DNA from: an uncultured Verrucomicrobia subdivision 3 bacterium
GTDB taxonomy: Bacteria; Verrucomicrobiota; Verrucomicrobiia; Limisphaerales; UBA11358
Direction: 5' to 3'
Assembly: GCA_903861445.1 (NCBI GenBank)
Contig: CAIOUK010000095.1
Location: 1 to 33,148, forward strand
DNA: 33,148 bases
Every line of letters begins with the position of its first letter. Within the stretch, counting starts at the first letter, position 1. Positions 7,548-14,719 of the stretch are shown piece after piece. The translations under genes and the position numbers were made by a program. The notes under the pieces were generated by a model, which was given only the letters and a program-made list of their open reading frames with translations, made no database searches and was not told the DNA's origin.

Positions 7548-7820
7548 ATGGCGCAAGCAATCATGGAACCGGAGAAGGTGCGGCGGTTCGCCGAGGAACT
7601 GCAACGCTTCAACAGCGATCTGGAAAACCGGCTCACGATGCTGCACGCGCGGTTCGCTGCGCTCGGCGACACCTGGTCGGACCAGGAGCACGAGAAATTT
7701 GCCGAGGAGTTCAAGCAGACGATGAAGGCGCTGAAAAAATTCGTCGAGATGTCCAAAGCGCACACGCCGTATCTGCTTCGCAAGGCACAGCGCATCGAGG
7801 AATATCTCAACCAACGCTGA
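7548..7820 (+). CDS. WXG100 (ESAT-6)-like small helical protein
   Basis: This is a 90-residue protein without a signal peptide, predicted to be two amphipathic helices joined by a turn. Trp43-x-Asp45 sits exactly where the WXG motif lies in 100-residue ESAT-6 proteins, followed by Phe51 (DTWSDQEHEKF). The residue after the variable position is Asp rather than Gly, so it is WXD, a variant seen within the family. Such proteins form dimeric helical bundles and are substrates or structural components of type VII secretion. It is the first gene of a tightly coupled four-gene cassette ending in an FtsK/SpoIIIE ATPase, the diagnostic partner of ESX systems, which supports the call. No clear Shine-Dalgarno precedes the ATG. 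The C-terminus lacks an obvious YxxxD/E secretion signal; EEYLNQR is the closest. Confidence 0.65.
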   Translation: MAQAIMEPEKVRRFAEELQRFNSDLENRLTMLHARFAALGDTWSDQEHEKFAEEFKQTMKALKKFVEMSKAHTPYLLRKAQRIEEYLNQR

Positions 7821-7823
7821 CGC

Positions 7824-8354
7824 ATGGCCGAAAAAGCCCAGATCACTTCCGTCGAGGCCATCGCGGCATTCCGGGCCAAGCTGGTCGTTTATCTGGCGCA
7901 GACGCGTTCTGTGATGGACGAGGTCAGCAACGAGATGTCCCGCGCCCGGCAGTGGTTGCAGGGCGAACAGCGCATGTTTTGGGAACGGGAAATGCGGGTG
8001 CGCGCCCGCCGGCTGGAAGAAGCGAATCAGGAATTGTTCAGCGCCCGGCTTTCCAAAATCGGGGAATCCACCGCGCTGCCTTTGATGGCGGTGCAACGCG
8101 CCCAGCGTGCCGTGCAGGAGGCCGAGGCCAAAATGCGGATATTGAAACGCTGGGACAACGAACTGGAAAATCAGGCTTCGCCGTTGCTGAAGCAGACCGA
8201 GCAGTTGCAGGGATTTCTCGCCGCCGAAATGGTTCATGCCGTCGCCTACTTGGATCAAGTGCTGAAGGCGTTGGACGCTTACCGCAATGTGTCAGCAACG
8301 CGCGGCGACGGCCAAACTCCTGCGGAACCGTCCAAACCGGAGGTCGCGCCATGA
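7824..8354 (+). CDS. Coiled-coil protein of the WXG/FtsK cassette
   Basis: This is a 176-residue, almost wholly helical protein with long runs of Glu/Arg/Gln/Ala heptads (MRVRARRLEEANQELF and QRAQRAVQEAEAKMR). It has no signal peptide and no transmembrane segment. The C-terminal roughly 20 residues are Pro/Gly/Thr rich and probably disordered. I do not recognise a named family; the length and helix pattern are reminiscent of long ESX substrates or LXG-like N-terminal helices, but no diagnostic motif is present. It begins 3 bases after the WXG100-like gene, and its stop codon overlaps the start of the next gene (ATGA), so the products are probably made in a coupled way and may interact. Confidence 0.7.
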   Translation: MAEKAQITSVEAIAAFRAKLVVYLAQTRSVMDEVSNEMSRARQWLQGEQRMFWEREMRVRARRLEEANQELFSARLSKIGESTALPLMAVQRAQRAVQEAEAKMRILKRWDNELENQASPLLKQTEQLQGFLAAEMVHAVAYLDQVLKALDAYRNVSATRGDGQTPAEPSKPEVAP

Positions 8355-8563
8355 GCATGAGTGGCAACAAAGGCCGGCTGACCGGGCTGACGCGCGAGAT
8401 TTCGCTCGAGTGGGAGGAGACAAAAAATCACTGGCGCGATGCCCGGAGCGCCGAGTTCGACCGCAAATATATGGATGAACTTTCCGATCATGTCAGCCGC
8501 GCGACGCTCGTGCTGGAACAGCTGGAGGAACTTTTGAAAAAAGTCAGGAGCGAATGTGAATAG
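8351..8563 (+). CDS. Second WXG-like small helical protein
   Basis: This is a 70-residue protein starting at the ATG that overlaps the upstream stop (ATGA). The core reads WEETKNHWRDARSAEF, with Trp28-x-Asp30 followed six residues later by Phe36, the same spacing pattern as in the first gene of the cassette (Trp43-x-Asp45, Phe51). It is flanked by two amphipathic helices, the second ending in LEQLEELLKKVRSE. It therefore looks like a shortened WXG100 paralogue and could form a heterodimer with it, as EsxA/EsxB pairs do. An alternative ATG two codons later (MSGNK) is possible. The next gene's GTG overlaps its end by 8 bases. The family assignment is by pattern only. Confidence 0.6.
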   Translation: MSMSGNKGRLTGLTREISLEWEETKNHWRDARSAEFDRKYMDELSDHVSRATLVLEQLEELLKKVRSECE

Positions 8564-11500
8564 CCAGCCCGCCGTCAGAGAAATCATCGTGCTGCTGGAC
8601 GCGCTGAAAAGCGCTGTCCGCGAATTTGTCGCGCGCGAGGAAAAGTTGGAGAGTGATTTCCGCGTCCAGTCCGCCGCCCTGACCAACGCTCTCGCAGCGC
8701 AAACTGAAGCGCAGACCGCAGCAGCGTATGAGCAGGAGGTGGCGGCGTTTGCCGCGCTGATTGCGAACAAAGACCGGCTGCAGGCGCGGTTTGAGCAGCG
8801 CAAGCTGCGCATCACGCGCGCACATTCGGTCGTCAGCCAGCGGGTGACAGAGGCTATCGGCGATTGCGACGCCGAATGGAAGGATCGCACACAACTGGGC
8901 GTGCAGGCGGCGGAAGTTCACCGCGACGAGGAGCTTGTTCGCGTCACGACGGAGTATAATAATTTCCAGCAAAACCTTGCCGTCGCCGGTGAGGAACTGG
9001 CGCGGATCGAGGCGGCGGCACGCAGGAAATTTCGCGGCTACGGAAAATTTCGGCGGATGTTGGCACCCGACCGTCCGTGGCCGGAATCGGATTTGAAGCC
9101 AGATCACAATGGACTTTTCGGCGAACTGCAAAAGCTGCAAACGAAAACCACCGACAATCTAAAACGCTTCGGAAAATTTCCGCTGCCGGTGGTTTTCAAG
9201 TTTCTGCCCATCTGGCTGGTGTCGGTCCTGCTGCTCGGCGGCTCGGCGGCGAATCCGGTGCTGGAGCATTTTCAACGGCACGACGTCACGCGTCTTCAAT
9301 CCGGTGTGGCGCTGGCGGCATTTTTCATTGTCGCGGTGATTTATTTTATCGGCGGCCGCGCCGCCGCGCCGCTCGCCACAACCATTGCCGGCGACGTGGC
9401 CAGGATGCGCCGGCTGTTTGACACCTGCATTGAAAAATCCGCCGCATATCTCCAGTCGGAGCAGGCGCGGATTCATAACGAATTTGAAACGGCCAAACAA
9501 AATTTCAATCAAGAATGGCGGCAGGCCGTTCGCGACATCAGTCAGTCGCGCAGCAGCAATGCGACGCTCATCAGCGAGAAGGCGTCGCGGCTCATCCAGA
9601 AAAACCAGCAGTGGCGCGGCGTGGAACTGGAGAAAATCCAGCAGCACCACGCCGAAGCTTTGGCGTGCTTGAAAGCAGAAGATACCGCGCAAGTTCGGAA
9701 AATTACCGAGGCGCACCAGACCAAAATGGCGCAAGCCGAGGCCGTTCACCAGCATCGCTGGCAGGAATTGGAAGCGGACTGGAAGAATCAACTCACGCCG
9801 CTCTGCGAGCAGTTGCGCGCCGCCAACGAAATTGCCGGGCAAATATTTCCGGCGTGGGACGATGCGATCTGGAAAAACTGGACGCCGCCGACCGCCTTTC
9901 AAAACGCCGCGAAATTCGGGCGGTTGGAAACGGGCGTGGACAAATTGTTCGAGGCATTGCCGAAAGACGCGCGCCTTAAATGGCCGGGGCCGACGACGGT
10001 TTGCGCCCCGCTGTCACTGGTGTTTCCAACGCAAGGCTCCATTTTGTTCGAGTCCGGCAAGACCGGCGGCGACGAGGCGTTTGGTGCGATTAACAACATT
10101 ATTTTCCGGCTGCTGGCCACCACGCCGCCGGGTAAATTGAATTTCACGATTTTTGATCCGGTCGGTCTCGGCCAGAATTTCGCCGCGCTGACACACCTGA
10201 CGGATTACGACGAAAGCAGTATCAATAGCCGCATCTGGACGCAGCCGGCGCAGTTCGAGGAAAAGCTCGCGGAGCTGAACGAGCACATGGAGAAAATCAT
10301 CCAAATGTATCTCCGCAACGAATACGCGACCATCGCGGAATACAACGCGCAGGCCGGCAGCGTGGCGGAGAAATATCATTTCCTCGTCATCGCGTCGTTT
10401 CCGGTGAACTTCACTGAGGCGGCGGCGAAGCGGCTGCGCAACATCGCCGCGAACGGCGCGCGCTGCGGCGTGTTCACGCTCATTCACTGGGATCAGCGGA
10501 GTCCGCTGCCGCAGGATTTTGTGCCGGACGAGTTGCGCAAAAATAGTGTGTGCGTCGTTCGCAAAGAGCGCGGGTTTGAGCTGGCTAATTGGAGTTCGCC
10601 GGGTGTGAAATTAATTTTTGATGCGCCGCCGCCGCCGGAATTCGCCACGGATTTTCTCCAGCGCATCGGCGAGGGCAGCAAGGGCGCGAACCGCGTTGAG
10701 GTGCCGTTCGAGCAGATTGCGCCGGCAGAACCGGATTTTTGGAAAGAGGAAACCACCGAACTTTTGCGCGTGCCGATCGGCCGTTCCGGCGCGACCAAAA
10801 TGCAGTATCTCGAAATCGGCAGCGGCACACGGCAGCACGCGCTGCTCGCGGGCAAGACCGGCTCCGGCAAATCCACTTTGTTTCACGTCATCATCACCAA
10901 CCTCGCGCTGCGGTGCAGCCCGGACGAAGTGGAATTTTATCTGGTGGATTTCAAGAAGGGCGTCGAGTTCAAATGCTACGGTAGCCGTCGGTTGCCGCAC
11001 GCGAAAGTGGTGGCGGTCGAGAGCGACCGGGAATTTGGCTTGAGTGTTTTGCAGCGCGTGGACGAGGAATTGCGCCGGCGTGGAGATTTATTTCGTAAAG
11101 TGGGCGCGCAGGATCTGGCGGGCTATAAACGGGCGCGTGGCACCGAGCCGATGCCGCGCGTGCTGTTGATGATTGACGAGTTTCAGGAATTTTTCACCGA
11201 GGAAGACCGCGTGTCGCAGGGCGCGGCGGTGCTGATGGATCGCATTGTGCGCCAGGGCCGCGCGTTTGGCATACATGTGATTCTCGGCTCGCAGACGCTC
11301 GGCGGCGCGTTCACGCTCGCGCGCGCGACCATCGGGCAGATGGTCATCCGCATCGCGCTCATGTGCAACGAGGCCGACGCCTATCTCATCATGGATCAGG
11401 ACAACCCCGCGCCGCGTCTGCTTTCGCGTCCGGGTGAAGGCATTTACAACGATGCCGCCGGTTCCATCGAAGGCAACTCACCGTTCCAAACGGTCTGGCT

Positions 11501-12419
11501 GTCGGACAAAACGCGCGACAACTATCTGGCAAAAATCCGCGCGCGCGCAGATGAAAATGAGGAACGCTATCCCGGTCCGATTGTGTTTGAAGGCAACGCG
11601 CCGGCGGATGTGCGGGAAAATATTCCGTTGCGGTTGGCGCTGCAAAAAGTCGTAACGCAAACGCCTGTGCAAGCCGCCGCGTGGCTGGGTGCGCCGAATT
11701 CCATCAAAGGCCCGACCGAGGCGATTTTTCGGCGGCAGAGCGGCGGTAATTTGCTTATCGTCGGCCAGAGCGAAGAGCGCACCACGACCATGCTCGCGGT
11801 GTCGCTGGTTTCTTTGGCGGCGCAATTTCCGAAAGGCGGCGCGCGGTTTATGGTTTTGGATAGCACGCCGGCGGGATTTTCACAGCGGGAGTTTCTGGAG
11901 CAAATCGTGAAGTCGGTGCCGCATGAAACCATTCAAGGCGGCAACGGCAATCTCGCGGAAGTGATGGCCGGTTTGGCGGAGGAATTAAAACGGCGTGCGG
12001 AAAATGAGTCAACCGTCCCAGAGATTTTTGTGCTGATCCAGGGTTTGCAAAATTTCAAGAAGCTGCGGGCGGAAGACGAATTTAGTTTTTCCAGCGGCGG
12101 TGGCGACGCGCCGACACCGGCGGCGATTTTACTAAATCTTATTACCGAAGGCTCGGCGCGCGGGATTCACGTCATCGTCACCTGTGACACTTACAATAAC
12201 GTGAGCCGCTATCTCGGCCGGAAAACGTTGAGCGAATTTGAAATGCGCGTGGTGTTCCAGATGAGTGCGAGCGACTCGGCCAGTTTGATTGACGCGCCGA
12301 ACGCCAGCGCGCTCGGCCTGAACCGCGCGCTATTTTACAACGACCGCGAAGGCAGCCTCGAAACTTTCCGGCCCTACGCGCAGCCGGACGGCGATTGGGT
12401 GGCAAGTCTGGTGCGTTAG
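8556..12419 (+). CDS. Membrane-anchored FtsK/SpoIIIE-type ATPase, EssC/EccC-like, with long coiled coils
   Basis: This is a 1287-residue protein starting at a GTG with AGGAG a few bases upstream. Residues 1-170 are coiled coil. Two transmembrane helices lie near 214-232 and 251-270, followed by a second long coiled coil (about 290-430). Three tandem ATPase-like modules follow. The first (about 485-700) has a degenerate loop, ESGKTGGDEA. The second has a canonical Walker A, GKTGSGKST (766-774), and Walker B, LLMIDEF (Asp874, Glu875), with FtsK_SpoIIIE features (LVDFKKGVEFKCY, RQGRAFGIHVILGSQ). The third (about 1055-1287) has a broken loop, GQSEERTTT, starting at Gly1070. Tandem FtsK modules after two helices match EssC/EccC, the motors of type VII secretion, more than the DNA translocase FtsK, since no gamma domain is present. 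The absence of FHA domains and the coiled-coil N-terminus are unusual. The stop codon abuts that of the convergent gene. Confidence 0.85.
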   Translation: MNSQPAVREIIVLLDALKSAVREFVAREEKLESDFRVQSAALTNALAAQTEAQTAAAYEQEVAAFAALIANKDRLQARFEQRKLRITRAHSVVSQRVTEAIGDCDAEWKDRTQLGVQAAEVHRDEELVRVTTEYNNFQQNLAVAGEELARIEAAARRKFRGYGKFRRMLAPDRPWPESDLKPDHNGLFGELQKLQTKTTDNLKRFGKFPLPVVFKFLPIWLVSVLLLGGSAANPVLEHFQRHDVTRLQSGVALAAFFIVAVIYFIGGRAAAPLATTIAGDVARMRRLFDTCIEKSAAYLQSEQARIHNEFETAKQNFNQEWRQAVRDISQSRSSNATLISEKASRLIQKNQQWRGVELEKIQQHHAEALACLKAEDTAQVRKITEAHQTKMAQAEAVHQHRWQELEADWKNQLTPLCEQLRAANEIAGQIFPAWDDAIWKNWTPPTAFQNAAKFGRLETGVDKLFEALPKDARLKWPGPTTVCAPLSLVFPTQGSILFESGKTGGDEAFGAINNIIFRLLATTPPGKLNFTIFDPVGLGQNFAALTHLTDYDESSINSRIWTQPAQFEEKLAELNEHMEKIIQMYLRNEYATIAEYNAQAGSVAEKYHFLVIASFPVNFTEAAAKRLRNIAANGARCGVFTLIHWDQRSPLPQDFVPDELRKNSVCVVRKERGFELANWSSPGVKLIFDAPPPPEFATDFLQRIGEGSKGANRVEVPFEQIAPAEPDFWKEETTELLRVPIGRSGATKMQYLEIGSGTRQHALLAGKTGSGKSTLFHVIITNLALRCSPDEVEFYLVDFKKGVEFKCYGSRRLPHAKVVAVESDREFGLSVLQRVDEELRRRGDLFRKVGAQDLAGYKRARGTEPMPRVLLMIDEFQEFFTEEDRVSQGAAVLMDRIVRQGRAFGIHVILGSQTLGGAFTLARATIGQMVIRIALMCNEADAYLIMDQDNPAPRLLSRPGEGIYNDAAGSIEGNSPFQTVWLSDKTRDNYLAKIRARADENEERYPGPIVFEGNAPADVRENIPLRLALQKVVTQTPVQAAAWLGAPNSIKGPTEAIFRRQSGGNLLIVGQSEERTTTMLAVSLVSLAAQFPKGGARFMVLDSTPAGFSQREFLEQIVKSVPHETIQGGNGNLAEVMAGLAEELKRRAENESTVPEIFVLIQGLQNFKKLRAEDEFSFSSGGGDAPTPAAILLNLITEGSARGIHVIVTCDTYNNVSRYLGRKTLSEFEMRVVFQMSASDSASLIDAPNASALGLNRALFYNDREGSLETFRPYAQPDGDWVASLVR

Positions 12420-13250
12420 CTAAAGTGAGCGATAGGCTTCGCCAACAGGAGTCAATGAATTGTCCGGATTGAACAACGCGCAAGGCCCGAGCGGGGGACT
12501 ATCTGGCCCAGCCGGAAACCATGCGTAGCGCTCGACGAAATCACACTTGTCCAGACGGGGCAGCAACTCCTCCAGAAACTTCACGATTTGCTCGGGGCGA
12601 TAACGGTTCTCCGCGCGAGTTTTGGCCTGCCAGTCGCCGACCGCAAATTCCGTGATCCAGAGCGGGCGTTTGAACATCTGGTGCACTGCCGCTAGCCGGT
12701 TCATCAACGCCTCCGCATTCAAGCCGCCGTAGGAATGAACGGTGATAAAATCCACCCGCAATTTTTTCTCGTCCACGCCTTTCATGAACGCTTTCATCCA
12801 TTCCCGGTCGGGATGAGCGCATGCCGGGCTGCCCAGACGCAGTTCGGTTTCCATAAGATTGGGCCACAAAGCTAGTGCATCTTCGACCGTGATGTTAGAC
12901 TGGTCCTTCTGATCCGGCTCATTAAATCCGAGCAGTTGCTGGCAACCCGATTTTTGTAGTTGTTCGCCCAGCGTAGTGAAAGAGATGCCGGGTTTGCCAC
13001 CCCAGACCATCGGCACAAACTGCACTCTACCAGGAATGTTTTCTGGCGCGGTGCTGCCCCAAGAATAAAACCAACTGGCATCACAGGCTATAAGCTTCTC
13101 GCGCCACTGGCTGTCTGGCTTGTTGGTGATACCAATACCGCGCTTGGCGTTACGCTGGGTGGCTGACTTCGGCGTCGCTGCGTTGCTGCCGGGAAGAATC
13201 GTGACCGCTGTCGCTGCCAGACCCAACTGAATAAATTTTCTTCGATTCAT
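12420..13250 (-). CDS. Tat-exported glycoside hydrolase, GH128-like (Glyco_hydro_cc)
   Basis: This is a 276-residue TIM-barrel-type hydrolase. The N-terminus MNRRKFIQLGLAATAVTILP is a twin-arginine signal (RRKFIQ). The ATG at 13250 is preferred to an in-frame TTG 18 bases upstream because it places the twin arginines correctly. Family marks are the tryptophan-rich start (SWFYSWGS), the acid/base Glu111 in GFNEPD, HSYGG, and the probable nucleophile Glu201 in WITEFAVGDW, with a late RYAWF. GH128-type enzymes act on beta-1,3-glucans. It is the last gene of the DUF5107-MFS operon, 40 bases after the transporter, which fits a carbohydrate role. Specificity cannot be read from the sequence. Its stop lies directly against the stop of the FtsK-like gene. 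Confidence 0.8.
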   Translation of the reverse strand: MNRRKFIQLGLAATAVTILPGSNAATPKSATQRNAKRGIGITNKPDSQWREKLIACDASWFYSWGSTAPENIPGRVQFVPMVWGGKPGISFTTLGEQLQKSGCQQLLGFNEPDQKDQSNITVEDALALWPNLMETELRLGSPACAHPDREWMKAFMKGVDEKKLRVDFITVHSYGGLNAEALMNRLAAVHQMFKRPLWITEFAVGDWQAKTRAENRYRPEQIVKFLEELLPRLDKCDFVERYAWFPAGPDSPPLGPCALFNPDNSLTPVGEAYRSL

Positions 13251-13290
13251 GTCTGGGGCGTAGCGCAAATGCGATGGCTAGCTTCAGAAT

Positions 13291-14712
13291 TCAGTCCACC
13301 AGATCTTTTTCCAATTGTTCGAGCGTCTTGCCTTTCGTCTCCGGTAACTTGAGGAAGATGAAAAAAAAGCCCAGCACGCAAATCGCGCCGTAGAGCCAGA
13401 AGGTGCCGGACGATCCCAGTTGCTTGTTCAAAATCGGAAACGTGAAAGTCAGGATGAAACACGCGATCCACAACGCGGAAACGGCTACCGACATCGCCGC
13501 GCCCCGGATGCGGTTGGGGAAAATTTCTGAAATCACCACCCAGGTCACCGGCGCGAGCGACATCGAGTAGCAGGCAATCGCCGCCAGCACCAGCAGCAGC
13601 ACCGGCAAGCCTTGCACGGCGTTGGCATAGCACAGGCCCATCGCTCCGTAGATGACGGCCAGCCCGGCCGCGCCAAATAACATCAACGGCCGGCGGCCCA
13701 GGCGATCCACCGTGCCGAGCGCGACAAAGGTGAACGCCATGTTGACCGACCCGGTCCACGCGATGTTGCTCAACACGCTTGAAATGTCGTAACCCGCACT
13801 GCGAAAGATTTCCTCGGCATAGTTGAAGATGACGTTGATACCGCACCATTGCTGGAACACCGCGAGCACCACGCCCAGCGCCAGCACTTTGCGGAGTCCC
13901 GGCTGGAGCAGGTCGGCGAAGCGCACGTGCTGGATTTCTTCTTTCGACAGAGTCGTGTTGATTTCCGCAACGGCAGCGTGGGCGTAATTTGCGCCACCGA
14001 TTTTTTCCAAGATGGATTTGGCCTGCACGGACTTCCCATTTTTCGCCAGCCACCGCGGGCTTTCGGGAACGAAAAACATACCGAGCAGAAACAATAATGA
14101 CGGCACGGCGGTGAGACCAAACATCCAGCGCCAACCTTGCTGACCGAACCATGAAGTCTTGATGAATTCATCCGTCGCGCCCGCCGGCAGGTTGCGAACG
14201 AGACACCAGTTGACCACCTGCGCCGCGAGAATGCCCACGACGATGGTGAGTTGGTTGATCGAGACCAGCTTGCCGCGCATCTGCGCCGGAGCGACTTCCG
14301 AGATATACATCGGCGACAAACCGGACGCCAAGCCGATGCCCACGCCACCCAGGATGCGCCACGCGATGAAGATGGTGAAGTTGTTCGCGAGCGCGTTACC
14401 CAGCGAGGTGACGACAAACAGCAGCGCCGCCAGCATCAGTAACCGTTTGCGTCCGAATTTATCACTCAATGCGCCGGCCATCAGCGAACCGAATAGACAG
14501 CCGATAAGTGCGCAACTGTTCGCCCAGCCGATCTGCGCCTCGCTGGTCAGCTCGAAGTAGCGTTGGAAAAACGGCTTCGCGCCGCCGATGACGACCCAGT
14601 CCCAGCCGAACAGCAAGCCGCCCATGGCAGCCACGACAGAGATGAGCCAGACGTAGCCGAGATTGTAGTCGGCCTTGAGGTTGGAAGATGGTTTTGAGGT
14701 GTTGGTTATCAT
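13291..14712 (-). CDS. MFS sugar porter family transporter
   Basis: This is a 473-residue protein with 12 predicted transmembrane helices, the normal length for sugar porters of the major facilitator superfamily. Diagnostic motifs are DKFGRKRLL after helix 2, RILGGVGIGLASGLSPMYISE in helix 4, RGKLVSINQL before helix 5 and PESPRWL at the end of helix 6. In the second half are FQQWCGINVIFNY (helix 7), RLGRRPLMLFG after helix 8 and PETKGKTLEQLE after helix 12. These place it with XylE/AraE/GalP-type H+ symporters in the inner membrane. It starts 7 bases after the DUF5107/TPR gene and is followed by the GH128-like gene, making a three-gene carbohydrate operon. The transported sugar cannot be fixed; a monosaccharide is likely from the family. 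Confidence 0.9.
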   Translation of the reverse strand: MITNTSKPSSNLKADYNLGYVWLISVVAAMGGLLFGWDWVVIGGAKPFFQRYFELTSEAQIGWANSCALIGCLFGSLMAGALSDKFGRKRLLMLAALLFVVTSLGNALANNFTIFIAWRILGGVGIGLASGLSPMYISEVAPAQMRGKLVSINQLTIVVGILAAQVVNWCLVRNLPAGATDEFIKTSWFGQQGWRWMFGLTAVPSLLFLLGMFFVPESPRWLAKNGKSVQAKSILEKIGGANYAHAAVAEINTTLSKEEIQHVRFADLLQPGLRKVLALGVVLAVFQQWCGINVIFNYAEEIFRSAGYDISSVLSNIAWTGSVNMAFTFVALGTVDRLGRRPLMLFGAAGLAVIYGAMGLCYANAVQGLPVLLLVLAAIACYSMSLAPVTWVVISEIFPNRIRGAAMSVAVSALWIACFILTFTFPILNKQLGSSGTFWLYGAICVLGFFFIFLKLPETKGKTLEQLEKDLVD

Positions 14713-14719
14713 GGATGGG

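Noticed and set aside
13251..13268. TTG start for the GH128-like gene
   Set aside because: It would place six residues before the twin-arginine signal; the ATG at 13250 gives a standard Tat leader.
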